A DNA stretch of 64,000 nt from Actinernus sp. WN-2022 (Eukaryota; Cnidaria; Anthozoa; Actiniaria; Actinernidae), in contig JAOWCC010001634.1 of assembly GCA_030867875.1 (NCBI GenBank), forward strand, positions 135,490,365-135,554,364. The letters are read 5' to 3'. Position numbers and translations under genes: made by a program. The notes under the pieces are model-generated. The model was not told the origin of the DNA, did no database searches, and saw nothing but the letters and a program-made list of their open reading frames with translations. Shown here in pieces: positions 12,586 through 22,699 of this stretch (positions within the stretch are counted from its first letter, which is position 1; each line of letters opens with the position of its first letter).

Positions 12586-12626
12586 TAGCGAGCTTCAGAA
12601 CCGGAAACGAGTACGAGTACGAGTAC
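12586..12626. repeat. Left terminal inverted repeat of Harbinger
   Basis: 41 bp, TAGCGAGCTTCAGAACC at the outer edge and GAGTACGAGTACGAGTAC at the inner edge, matching 18538-18578 in inverse orientation without mismatch. Confidence 0.9.
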
Positions 12627-12766
12627 AAGTTTTGACCGCGAGAAGACTGGGACCGAGTAAATTGGTAGCCGTCGTGACTTCCGCCATCTTGACGTTCAGA
12701 TGTAAACAAACGACTACGAGTTTGTTGAATTTTTTTCTTCGCACTCTTCATTTGGTTTTATCAATT

Positions 12767-15157
12767 ATGTTTAGCAGAACATCTATGGAAAATGGTTTAG
12801 CTTTTATGTATATGAACGAGGTACTGGACGAAGAAGAATTTTGTGTTTTGTTTGACGTTTTAAATAAGAAAAATCCGTCTTTTCCTTACTACAATTACGA
12901 TCACTTGGACATCAATCGCATGACGGACGATGAGTGCAGAGCTGAATTTCGGGTCGGCAGATCCGAATTACCCGTTTTGGCTGAAGCTTTGGGAATTCCA
13001 GACTCTTTTGATTGTCCAAACGGGACTGTTGCGACAGGGATGGAAGGCCTATGCATCGTCCTCAAAAGATTTGCCTACCCATGTAGATATTCTGACATGA
13101 TACCGACATTCGGAAGATCTGTACCTGAACTCTGCCAAATCGCGGCAGTATATATATAGTTACTGATTTTGTGTATGATACTCATGGGTATCTTCTTCAG
13201 ACCTTGAATCAGCCGTGGCTACATCCTGTATCGTTACAGAGATTTGCTGACACTATACACGACAAGGGAGCTGCATTACCGAACTGTTGGGGATTCGTGG
13301 ATGGGACTGTGAGGCCCATTTGTCGCCCTGGAGAGAATCAGCGAATAATGTACAATGGCCATAAACGAGTCCATGCTTTGAAATTTCAATCTGTTGTGGC
13401 TCCAAATGAACTCATAGCTAACCTCTATGGTCCAGTAGGTGAGTCATGTTCATACCTTTTATTTATGTATATTGTTAAGCTAATTTATCATAATTATATA
13501 AATCACTGCGTATAATGATACACAGGTATAGTTAACAAAATCAATCAAGTTTTGTTTTCATTGTTCATTATTCGCTTTGCAAACATTGCTCACTAAATTG
13601 TATGTTAATTAATCAGTATGTATTTTAATTCAATAATGAAATTTGAATATCGATCAGTCTGAGGTTAAATGGATATATAGGAATGCAATCACATGGTCAG
13701 GTACTGAACAGAAAAAAATATATGCTTGTACTAATTGTACAAGATTGGTAGTGTTATTAGCAAACCTGTTTGTATATTTTGTTATTTCCCATTTAAACTA
13801 TTGTCTATCTTTCTAAAACAGTGTTTGAAAGTTTGACTTTGCCGTCCAGTATTAACCTTTCGCATGGGATTACAAGCTCTGAGTTCATTGGTTATTGAAG
13901 TGATATATCAGCACGTGACTGTTTAATTCCTGCAAAAGGCCTATTCACAGTACATAAGGGTGTTCATTATGTATGGGTTTAAGGATGAGGTTGGCATTTC
14001 ATCCACCGGTATGAAAGGAGTTGAGGGTGCCAAAGGTTTCCTACCAGAGCTCCCGAAGGATGCTTTAGTTAGCCCAATTTCTTTTACAATTTGAATCAAC
14101 CCCGTCTAACCGTTTTTAGAAAACCACTTCTAGAACAGCTCCTTGCGTTGGATATATTACTTAAACCCACCTATTGATATTCATGTACACAACGTACATG
14201 TCACAATCAAACTAGTGAAAACTCCCTTAGAAGTTAGTTATTATGAATATGATTTTAACCTGTATCAAACAGCCACCCTTATGGAATGGGTTTAAGTGGC
14301 TGCATATAATACAGAGTGGAAGCTTAATAGCTAGAGGGCCGCTAAAATGAATTTTGGGTGTGGTGAAATTATCATTTAGTGACATATTGTGTTGAATACA
14401 AACAGTGCCTTGTGTACTATGAGTGCAATAAATGTAGACAATTGTACCTTAAGTATATAGTGTTTTCATACCCGAGTCTCCATTTTAGCTCAGATTTTAG
14501 ATTTTTTTCTTACATCAATTCCAGTGGTGGTAAGAAAATTAGTGCCACATAAAATTCAGGCTGACCATTTGATACAGGTTAAAACAATAGGAAACCACTC
14601 TATGGGCTGCACACAGCTGGTGGCTGTGGCCACTTAATAGAGGTTAATAGTTCATTTACAGTATCTTATACTGAGTAAATTTCCAGGACTTTGATAATTG
14701 GCCGCTAAATGTGTTTTGCTTAACTCAATTTGCTTTGTAGAGGGTAAGCGACATGATGATGGGATGCTAAGGATGTCAGGGCTATTAGACGAGCTCGAGC
14801 TACACTCCCATTCTCCAATGGGGCAACCTCTCTGCTTGTATGGTGATCCCGCATATCCTCTCAGGATTCACCTGCAAGCACCATACCAACGTGGGCATCT
14901 GACGGCTGCTGAGGAGGAATTCAATTCCTCTATGAGTGCTGTTAGGATAGCAGTGGAGTGGGTATTTGGGGACATTATTACATATTTTGCTTTCATGGAC
15001 TTCAAAAAAAAATCTAAAAATAGGTTTAAGTCCAGTTGGGAAGATGTATACTATTTGTGCTTTATTCAGAAATGCTCTAACGTGTCTGTATGGTAATACT
15101 ACCAGTGTATTTTTTAATCTAACACCCCCAACTGTTCAAGAGTATTTCCAACTGTAA
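12767..15157 (+). pseudogene. Harbinger transposase (HARBI1-type DDE nuclease), broken
   Basis: The product is an RNase H-fold DDE nuclease that would cut and join Harbinger ends. The start chosen is the ATG at 12767 (MFSRTSMENG). The first catalytic Asp lies in NCWGFVDGTVRP (about 13300). An intron at 13439-14740 joins GPV to EGKRHDDG. The second Asp is in CLYGDPAYPL (about 14840) and the Glu in RIAVEWVFGDI (about 14950). Two frameshifts break it: one in a TA run near 13146-13157, and one in an A9 run near 15003-15011, after which the frame continues SPVGKMYTICALFRNALTCL and ends PPTVQEYFQL. The second break would remove the C-terminus, so the copy is unlikely to be active. Confidence 0.85.
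13439..14740 (+). other. Intron of the Harbinger transposase
   Basis: The donor GTGAGT follows GTA-G and the acceptor TTTGTAG precedes AG-GGT, restoring Val-Glu-Gly in phase 1. The 1302-bp intron is long for this family. Part of it (about 13.69-13.80 kb) shares sequence in inverse orientation with 26.44-26.53 kb, for example GATTGGTAGTGTTATTA, which suggests an inserted dispersed repeat. Confidence 0.75.
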
Positions 15158-15565
15158 TATCAAATATTGTTATATGGCTCAGTAATTTAATGTGATGTGC
15201 ATGATTGGTCAATTTGTGGTGCATAACTTCCTGTATGGACCTCACACTCAGTTTCTAACAGGTATTTATTTTCTGGCAATTCCACAGTAATTTGGACATG
15301 AAAATTTATAAAAAAGGACTTTGATAAAAGTCATATAAAACTAAAATACATTTTTAGTCATTTGGATACCAACTTTTAATTATAAGAAGAAGGTGAAAGT
15401 GAGACATTGGCAGACTGTTAATTGTAATAAATTTAATAATAAATATAAATTACAATTAATTGATAGCCCGCCAAAAATGCAAAAATCACTGCTACGGAGG
15501 GGGAAATAAAAACATACAGCTATCATCACTAATGTACAAAATGATAAACAAATCCCAAGCCTTTA

Positions 15566-15835
15566 AGCCCTGATCAAATGGAGCATGAGAGTGAGGCATG
15601 TCGGAGTTGGGTGAAAGTTTTCTTCAACTCTCATAGTCATGTAGCCTGGTCAAACAAGCATCAGAGTTTACGAATACTCTCATCAACTCTCATAAAAATA
15701 TTGAACATGTTCAAATTCGATGAGAGTGCATGAAAGTGAATTTCATTTGAGTTGATATTAGAGTTTGCAGTCAAACGAGAGTGAGAGTTTGAACTCCAGC
15801 TCATGCACTCTCATGTTCGTTTGATCTGCCGGGCT
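15566..15835. mobile_element. MITE with TTA target duplication (270 bp)
   Basis: The ends are imperfect inverted repeats: AGCCCTGATCAAA on the left against TTTGATCTGCCGGGCT on the right, with CATGAGAGTG just inside each. TTA flanks both sides (15563-15565 and 15836-15838). A 3-bp TTA/TAA duplication is the hallmark of PIF/Harbinger MITEs. It lies in the spacer between the two Harbinger genes. Multiple GAGAGT/ACTCTC motifs fill the interior. Confidence 0.7.
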
Positions 15836-16520
15836 TTACAGTACAGTAGCTTGCACGCTCTAGGCATTAAAAGGATATAGTGTTTCCTATATCCTTACAT
15901 GAAAAGATGGTGTTTTTGTCGTAATTATCTTTGCCCCTCCGTGAAAAAAGGGTTAATTAATATCTGACAATTTCAATCATTTTGGAAAGTATTTACACTA
16001 GCTCTGTCTTGGTTTATAAAATATGAAGTTTTTTTCTCCAATTAAACTATATTAATAGATATAAGACTAGTGATCTGGTGAATGACATGTTGTCATGACC
16101 TTAAGTAAATAATTTTGGTTATGTACAGCATGCAGCATTCACCAAGGCAAGCAAGAGTGCTTGAGCTAGCTATAGAGTATACAGTCATGTATAATTATAC
16201 TGATCCACATATTTTTGGATGGGGTACTGTTCTGTGATGATATTACGGTAACCATATAAGCTTTGGATAGAGAGAAATTTGCAGTTGTATCACTTTAATC
16301 ACTATGCCATTATGTTTCTAAATTTGATGAAACACTGCTGCTTGTTTTTGAAACAGTACATGTATATAAAACTTAACTAGTATATAATTTATGAACTATA
16401 TACTCAAGACACATTAAACTCTCTATATACAGTAATGTCAATGAAAGTAAACTGTATTATATTTTATAAATAATTTAACCTCATAAATCAATATATAAAC
16501 ATATATGAAATTGTTTAATA
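15836..16520. other. Spacer between the Harbinger genes
   Basis: AT-rich DNA without a recognisable gene; it presumably holds the 3' ends of the two convergent Harbinger genes. No clear regulatory motif was identified. Confidence 0.4.
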
Positions 16521-16524
16521 TTAA

Positions 16525-17292
16525 TTACTTTTTTATGTTTTTCAAGAGCTCACCAAGAGCATTTATCATTGACATGTTTAGGGCCTGCTGCTGTTGTTGG
16601 AACTGTTGCTGCTGTTGTAGCATGCTTTTTTGAAACAGCTGTTGTTGCTGTTGTTCAGCAGCTCTCAGTTCAATTTCTCTCCCTCGTATGGCCTGCTCTT
16701 GCTCTTTCTCTTTCCTTTTAAATTCCAAGGACTCCTTCATCACATCGATGACATTGGCATGGCTTCTTCTTCTTTTCCCTTCTATTCCTTCTGATTCACC
16801 CTGTAGATCTGAACTGTTCTTCCGCTTCTTGGTCTCAGACATTTTCTCTGTTGCTCTCTTCCGCATTTCTTCTGCTGAGGCTTTTTCTCTTTTTTGCTTT
16901 TTGTCTTCACTTTCTCTCATTCCATCAAAGTCTGCTATTCGCTCTTTGATATCTGTGAGGCACTGATCAAGCTCTCCATACTCTACCGCAACTCCACTTG
17001 CTTGCTGCTCATCCCTTTCTTTTTTGTTGAACTCTCTTATCATCTTGTCAAATTTTTCTCTTACAGATCTCTGGCTGACCTTTAGACCTGCACACGTAAG
17101 ACTTTCTGCAATCTTGGTCCAAGATGCTCCTCTTTCTTTTGTTCCAGGTCGAAACTGGTATGGCTCTACACATAACACTTCCCTCAGAAGTAGTTTCTCA
17201 TGATTCTCCGTTCCAAACAAATAACTCTCTCTTTTGCTCATTTGACATGCCGAATGTTTTACACGTACTGCCCTATATGAATGGTAAAACAA
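16525..17292 (-). CDS. Harbinger Myb/SANT-like DNA-binding protein (intact)
   Basis: This would be the accessory protein that binds transposon ends and helps recruit the nuclease. The frame is 255 codons; the Met at 17241 (MSKRESYLFG) is a likely alternative start giving 238 residues. Residues of about 25-100 form a Myb/SANT-like domain with ENHEKLLLREVL, GASWTKIAESL and the third-helix-like VSQRSVREKFDKMIREF. A long Lys/Glu/Arg-rich coiled segment follows, with a KKRK/KRRR basic cluster likely to act as a nuclear signal, then glutamine runs and MSMINALGELLKNIKK at the end. It lies opposite to the transposase within shared TIRs. Unlike the nuclease it has no frameshift. Confidence 0.8.
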   Translation of the reverse strand: MFYHSYRAVRVKHSACQMSKRESYLFGTENHEKLLLREVLCVEPYQFRPGTKERGASWTKIAESLTCAGLKVSQRSVREKFDKMIREFNKKERDEQQASGVAVEYGELDQCLTDIKERIADFDGMRESEDKKQKREKASAEEMRKRATEKMSETKKRKNSSDLQGESEGIEGKRRRSHANVIDVMKESLEFKRKEKEQEQAIRGREIELRAAEQQQQQLFQKSMLQQQQQFQQQQQALNMSMINALGELLKNIKK

Positions 17293-17334
17293 GTGATTTC
17301 AGTTAATTACTTTAAAATAACATTAACTGCAGTA

Positions 17335-17710
17335 CAGTCAACTCTCACTATAGCGGATTCCCTTGGGACCGCATTTTGGTGTCCGTAATAATGAGAGTAC
17401 TAGATCGCAATAGCGGGGTGCGAGAGGAAAATTTATAAGAAAAACCTAGGAGAGACGACGATGGATAATGTGAAATGCTGTGACTGAGTTTTTGCCTATA
17501 AAGCGAACAAATTCGAAAATGACAAAAAGTAAGCCCACAACAAGCTAAATATACCGGGAATATAGTACTATCAGACAATGAATTCTTCCCTTTAATACAG
17601 CAACTTTTGTCATGTTACGTGTGTGAGGTGTCCGCTGTATCGAGAGTAAAAACAATAGAATTGGTTGTTTGGGACCACATGAAGTGTCCGTGATTCCGTA
17701 ATATTTAGAG
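17335..17710. mobile_element. Pogo/Tigger-like MITE fragment
   Basis: CAGTCAACTCTCACTATAGC, preceded by TA, followed by GGATTCCCTTGGGACC, resembles pogo/Tigger ends. The interior holds a second similar block (GTCCGCTGTATCGAGAGT; TTGGGACCACATGAAGTGTC) near 17630-17690. The right terminus could not be fixed. Confidence 0.45.
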
Positions 17711-17721
17711 TCTGTTAAGGC

Positions 17722-17900
17722 CTGCGCAAACGAGGAAACATTGTTGTGGAAACATTGTTGTTGACAAATTATGTTTCCCCATTTGCGCGCACGTGAAACA
17801 TTTGTTGCGGAAGCAAATTTTGCTTCCGAGAAGCAAAAATGTTTCTGAAATGTTTCATAAACATTTGTGTTTCCTCAACAATGTTTCCTCGTTTGCGCAG
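17722..17900. mobile_element. Palindromic MITE (179 bp)
   Basis: The left end CTGCGCAAACGAGGAAACAT is matched in inverse by ATGTTTCCTCGTTTGCGCAG on the right. GGC flanks both sides and may be a 3-bp target duplication. The interior is made of further inverted GAAACATTTGTT-type motifs. It lies inside the Harbinger element. Confidence 0.7.
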
Positions 17901-18537
17901 GGCGTCAGAAGACAGTTTATGCTTCAGGTTGTATTGTATTGGTAAAACAATTTTGACTACTCGTATTACATGTTTTGTAATATTCATTAAAATTAAAAAA
18001 AATTAAAAGCCATTCGTAAATAAACTTAATCACCGTGCGCGTATTGTAGCAAATTTAGCCGCTTTTTCTGGCTCTTTCTAGGTGTATTAATAACAATAAA
18101 ACAGCAAAACAATTACCTTGAAATACAAAGAATCCTTGAACCCCAGAATACAATGAAATGCAGCAAAACAACAAGGCTGAAACACAAAGAACGCCCACAA
18201 TATTGTTCAATTTTGGCCTGAATTTCAAGACGTCGATCGATACATGTACCGCTTTTTTCTTTCAACGCTTTTTACTTGTTTGGACTTTTTTTAGAGTGAA
18301 GAGGAAAACAAAAAACTAAAGGAAAATGGTTTCTTTAAAGTTTTATCTCATAAGACCTATATTATAATTATATCAAGAGAATTCATCTTACCTTTTCAAC
18401 TCGTAGTCTCGACAACCAGATTTCCAACAAATCTCGTAGCAAGCGAGATGACGGCGACGAGATTTTCAAGTGACAACGAGTTTGCCTGACAAAGTCACGA
18501 TCTGGAGCATGCGCAGAAAGGTTGAATGACGAAAGTC
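17901..18537. other. Right flank of the Harbinger transposon
   Basis: AT-rich sequence between the nested MITE and the right TIR. It would contain the promoter and 5' UTR region of the minus-strand Myb-like gene further out. No motif is strong enough to call. Confidence 0.35.
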
Positions 18538-18578
18538 GTACTCGTACTCGTACTCGTTTCCGGTTCTGAAGCTCGCTA
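18538..18578. repeat. Right terminal inverted repeat of Harbinger
   Basis: 41 bp, perfect inverse of 12586-12626, ending GGTTCTGAAGCTCGCTA. Confidence 0.9.
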
Positions 18579-19325
18579 ATATCCTCGCTGGAACGAAATA
18601 ACTTGATCTCAATACTCTCTGATCCAACTTACGGTAAATTTAAATCTCTGACAGTTTTTAAGAGACTCGTAATATTGGTCTTGAAGTGCCTTCACCCAAA
18701 ATAATATGTTTTCCTCGGATGTTTTAAATGCAGCACAGCGAGCCGATGGCTTATAGATTCCAATATCTATTTCTTCGAATTTTAGCTTTCCGGATCCTGG
18801 CCCCAGTTCACTGGCTTCAGGTCGTCGTACGTGTCGTATATAAAATCACTGGCCATCTGGGTAAAAAACTCGGTCCTTCGGCTCCGTCAATAGCGCCAGT
18901 TGAAATATCCTGAGCCTGTTGGAAGGCTTTCGCACGAGTGAAGTTAAATAAAACATTAAACTGGCTTACATTTGAGAGATGAGACTCCAAATTAGAGAGA
19001 AAGTTCCTCGCGGGTCTTCCGCCATCTTGATTTTACTGTATCCAATTATGTAAATAAATTAACCTGGCGATTGTTGCATGACCAGCACAGTGCAATCTGA
19101 TTGGTGTGAATTTGACCTTTAACGCATGCGCAGACCGCGTGCTACACGGAATTTAAAAAAATGTTTTAAAAATAACGACTTGCATTTTAAGACTCGTTGC
19201 TGCCACAGGCAGCCCGAGTAATAATTGCGTTTACCAGCAATGTTTGGCACGGTCGTAGACTAGAACGAGACATGTCTAAAAGGTCAAGACATGCGGATGG
19301 CAACCGGATGTGAGCTATGTGAGAA

Positions 19326-19740
19326 TATATACCGTAGAGCCTGACCAGACGTTACTTTCGAGGGGTCGTTACTTTCGAGGGATCGTTACTTTCGAGGGGT
19401 AAATTTAGTTTGAAAATTCCTGAAAACAAGCCGGCTAATCATATCAGGTTCAATGCGATAACCGTCTCGCAAACTACTGACTCAGACTCCTGTTATGTTG
19501 TTATGTTCTGAGAGATATAAAAGTCGCATTACGTACTTTTGAACATTTAATAAAGTGTAAAAATAATTTTAATTGCTTCACCGCGTATATAATGGAACTC
19601 AAATGAAACCGACACCAACTTAGTTATAGGGGTCGCTACTTTCGGGGGGTCGTCACTTTCGAAATTTATTTGAAGGACAAAAAAATACGCTACTTTCGAG
19701 GGGTCGTTACTTTCGGGGGTCGCTACTTTCGGGACTGTAT
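19326..19740. repeat. Insert with 16-bp GGGTCGYTACTTTCGA-type repeats
   Basis: Three direct copies of a 16-bp unit close to GTTACTTTCGAGGGGTC lie at about 19351-19400 and four or five more at 19628-19730. The block is absent from the equivalent place in E2 (near 7600), so it is an insertion. The flanking copies are direct rather than inverted, which makes a simple TIR element unlikely. Confidence 0.55.
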
Positions 19741-20689
19741 GGTAACATCGTACAGCCGTCCGATTGAATGGCGTTCCCCTAGGATAACACAGGTAGCCCG
19801 GGAATACAAAGACGAAACGCACTGATAACACAGGTAACCCGTAACAACTAAGCCGATAACACAATTTTTATTATTTTACTATTATTATGATTTTGTGTTA
19901 ATTAAATCAAGAACCGCTGGTGTACTCATCTTCGCTCGTGTTCTCACTCCTGTGAGTAGTTATAGTTCAGATCCTAATAGTATTTGGAATCCTAGTATTT
20001 TTGGACTACCTGTGTTTTCCTAGGGTATCCTGGCTTACGTGAAGTTGCTCATGTTTCTTCGAGTTCTACTTGCGTGCAGTCGTGTTCTACTTGTGTCCAC
20101 AGCGTCTAAAAAAAGATGTATTCAAAGACATAAGTTCTGCTATTTTATTTTTCTGTGTTGCGCGTCGTTGAAGAGAGAATTAGTTTTCAAGTTCGATTCA
20201 GTCCGCAGTTAAATGTAGATTGTGTGGCGGCTCAATTCAGTGCAAATTTCATAATATCACCCTCCAGCACAAAGATAACACAATGGTTTCGTTTGCAATT
20301 AGGAGCCGTTAGTCCAGCTTTTCGATGTCGGGAACTGACGTCACAAAATGCAAGGTTTGAGCCATCGGAGCATATAGACGCATAGCATAGAAAAATTAAA
20401 TAGCACAATTTATTTAATTCGAATATATCTTTGCATCATATTGAGTTGATTTCAGGGATTAGTTCCCCTGTATGCAGCTTCTTGTTACTCTGGCGCTGCT
20501 ACGTGATGCATACTTTCGTATCTGATTGTCCATTTAATCCAAATTTGACTGGTTGTACGTGTGTACTAACAGTGATCTAGCCTGCGTGATCTGACTGTGT
20601 GCATACCAATAATGATGTAAACACAGGTAGCCCGAAAATACAAAGAGAGGGTACCTCACAAAAAAAAAGTAACCCGAAATAACTACCTA

Positions 20690-21710
20690 CGGTATATGAA
20701 GACTGCAAAGCTGATCGGACCTATATTTTTGTACCTATATTTCTGTTCGGCAGAACGAACCTTCTTCAGGGGTTATATGAGCTAAGTAAAGAATACAAGT
20801 GGACTTAGACATTATATACAGTAGATATATACAACGCTGATTGGCTAAGCGAAATATGAAATTGAAGCATCTGATGTAATGAGATACTATATATGGTAAT
20901 GTCGTAAACAAAGGCAATGCGACTTGTAGCTATAGTGATTACAAGGAGAAAAATGTGTATATATATAGGGATAGCATTATATTTCATCGCGTCTGTTCAT
21001 TCCGTGAGGCCGTTCCAAAGTGTTAGCCTTAGAAATAAGGTGTGTTTCCCTATAGCTTTACGGACACTGTCTTTGCTGTTGTGAATAGTTTCTAACGGTA
21101 TGATTTGTAAGTCATCAAATGAGTGTTTGGTTTTTGAAAAATGGTTCTGAAACGGTGGTTGGTTGTGTGATATTCCTTCCGTTGATAGAGTGTCACTAAG
21201 ATTGCGTTTAGTTTCTCCTATATATTGGCAAGTTTTATTTTCGTTCAAGCATTATTTGCACTCGATCATGTAGATAATATGTTTTGAAGCGCATGTAAGG
21301 TGAGTGTTGATTGGTCGTTGTTCGCCTGTAGAAGAGAAAGTATAGGAAGTGCGGCCTTGTTGAATGAAGGGGCATGTTTTGCATTTTTTGTGTTCGCAGC
21401 GGAAAATTCCTGGTCACTTCTTGTGTCGTTTTTGAAAGATTGGCTTTTACTAGAAGGTCACGGAGGTTATTAGGTCTAGGATATACAATAAAAGGCGGAG
21501 AGGAGAAGATTTTCTTGTATTGCTTAGATGAGTAGCTTTGGGTAGGGCTGGGTTGTAGGTAATTACGAATGGTATTCTAGCTGTAGATTTCGTATGGTTG
21601 GCTTGCTGAAGAGCTTGTTTACGGGTAATATCTATCGACGAATTAATTTGTTTTCTAACGGCATGATGATTGTATCCTCGTTTGATGAGATGCTTATCCT
21701 AGGGTACCCT
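20690..21710 (-). pseudogene. Penelope-like element (PLE) fragment with GIY-YIG domain
   Basis: PLEs are retroelements with a reverse transcriptase and usually a C-terminal GIY-YIG endonuclease. On the minus strand the segment from about 21700 encodes pieces of the linker (RIPFVITYNPALP near 21550) and a Cys-bearing region (FRCEHKKCKTCPF, then HLTCASKHIIYMIEC). The nuclease follows (CQYIGETKRNLSD, then DDLQIIPLETI, ending LWNGLTE at 20997). The frame is broken by an in-frame TAA before CLNENKTCQYIGET and by earlier frame changes. The reverse transcriptase is missing (5' truncation). A 3' UTR continues to about 20690 with CCTGAAGAAGGTTCGTTCTG, typical in style for PLE 3' ends. Confidence 0.75.
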
Positions 21711-21807
21711 AGGATAACACAGGTAGCCCGGAAATACAATGAGGGTACCACACTCCTAGTATTTTTGGGCTATATGTGTTATCCTATGGTACCCTGGCTT
21801 ACTTTAA

Positions 21808-22512
21808 AGTGCCTATAACCCCAAAAATTATTTTTTGGGAATTGAAACTTTAAACCATTATTTAGAACTTAAGGCAAAAATAGGAGCCTAAAACTCAACA
21901 GTATTTTTTTTTACGGCGTTTCAAAGTTGAGAACCAGAACATGTGGCCGTCAGTTTTCAATTCCCTTTGGGAGCCTGGAGACCAGTGGCCTGTGACGTGT
22001 ATGTAGTCAGGCGTTCGTTCAATCCCATACAAACGTCTCTTATTTCTGCGACTCTTGCAAGCTCACCACATGATAAATATCCAATGAAATATCACCAAAC
22101 TTGGTAAATTTACTAATTTCGTTGTGCTCTTTCTTGTGATGGAGTTTATTTCCTATTGATTAGACTATAATAGGACGTTTTTCCTTTTTGAATTATTTTT
22201 CTTATTCAGATTTTCCAACTCCTTTGAGAATACCAAGACAATAGTCTAAATTAAAGGAACGAAAGAAACCGTGCAAAGGATTCTGGTAGTTGTAGTAAAA
22301 TGCGCCCGATTGACGTCATAATTCCAGGCCCTCACCAAGACTCGCGCTGACTTCCAATTGGAAACAGGAAGCCCAAAACGGATGTTTTCGCTAACTTTGA
22401 CGCCAGTAAAATCGTCGAAGTTTATTTTTTTCACTTTTATTTTTTCGAATTCTTTGTCAGGGCGCTATACAGAATAGACGTCAAAAATATTTTTGGGGGG
22501 GTTATTGGCACT
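21808..22512. mobile_element. MITE with TTAA target duplication (705 bp)
   Basis: The left end AGTGCCTATAACCCCAAAAA is inverted on the right (TTTTTGGGGGGGTTATTGGC, then ACT). TTAA flanks both sides (21804-21807, 22513-22516). The equivalent site in E3 (GGCTTACTTTAAGGTGCTCG, 8841-8860) has a single TTAA. TTAA points to piggyBac-type target choice, though the ends do not start CCY as piggyBac usually does. No transposase is present. Confidence 0.7.
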
Positions 22513-22699
22513 TTAAGTCGCGCGTGTTCTACTTGTGTTCACTCGTGTTCTGACTCGTGTGGAGTGTTAGATGAGATCAACTGTGTGTGCGTACTTTCGC
22601 ATCTGATTGTTCATTGTAATATAAAAACCACGCAGGTGTCTGAGATCGTCCTCGTTACAAAAGATACGCCGGGGTTCAAGCTGCGTGCAGCTTCTTGTT

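Larger units (their letters stand above)
12585..18578 (+). mobile_element. PIF/Harbinger DNA transposon (6.0 kb)
   Basis: Perfect 41-bp terminal inverted repeats start TAGCGAGCTTCAGAACCGGA and contain three tandem GAGTAC units. Between them lie a DDE nuclease gene (plus strand, broken) and a divergently oriented Myb/SANT-like gene (minus strand), the standard two-gene layout of Harbinger. The element is inserted in the minus-strand Helentron-like copy; the uninterrupted sequence is present at 27300-27330 (AGGATAT/TGACCT). The usual 3-bp target duplication is not clean. At least two MITEs and a pogo-like fragment have inserted inside it. Confidence 0.85.
11421..19219 (-). mobile_element. Helentron-like element, subfamily 1, split by a Harbinger insertion
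   Basis: On the minus strand the element starts at 19219 with ACTCGGGCTGCCTGTGGCAG and ends at 11421 with GATGGGCTCTTGT. Removing the nested transposon (12585-18578) leaves about 1.8 kb, the same length and order as the intact copy at 26719-28497. It lies between two T's (minus strand) within E4. It contains the broken coiled-coil gene (11713-12261) and, at 18.6-19.2 kb, the 5' module with AAGATGGCGGAAGA. Confidence 0.7.
9048..20485 (+). mobile_element. Helentron-like element E4, subfamily 2, with nested insertions
   Basis: The body at 9060-9620 and 10776-11420 matches E1 (1815-2445 and 2924-3520). After the large insertion the 3' half (19220-20485) matches E2 (7500-8386). It ends TATGCAGCTTCTTGT, followed by T and then the start of E5. 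Insertions are a TIR element at 9620-10775, a minus-strand subfamily 1 element at 11421-19219 that itself holds a Harbinger transposon, and a repeat block at about 19326-19740. Without these it would be about 2.1 kb. The 5' hairpin is not preserved. Confidence 0.5.
20487..22698 (+). mobile_element. Helentron-like element E5, short subfamily 2 type with two insertions
   Basis: The start ACTCTGGCGCTGCTACGTGA directly follows the CTTGTT end of E4. The end at 22664-22698 reads TACGCCGGGGTTCAAGCTGC then GTGCAGCTTCTTGT. A Penelope-like fragment (about 20690-21710) and a TTAA-flanked MITE (21808-22512) are inserted. Without them about 490 bp remain, comparable to E3. The next base is T and then a subfamily 1 element starts. 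Confidence 0.6.
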
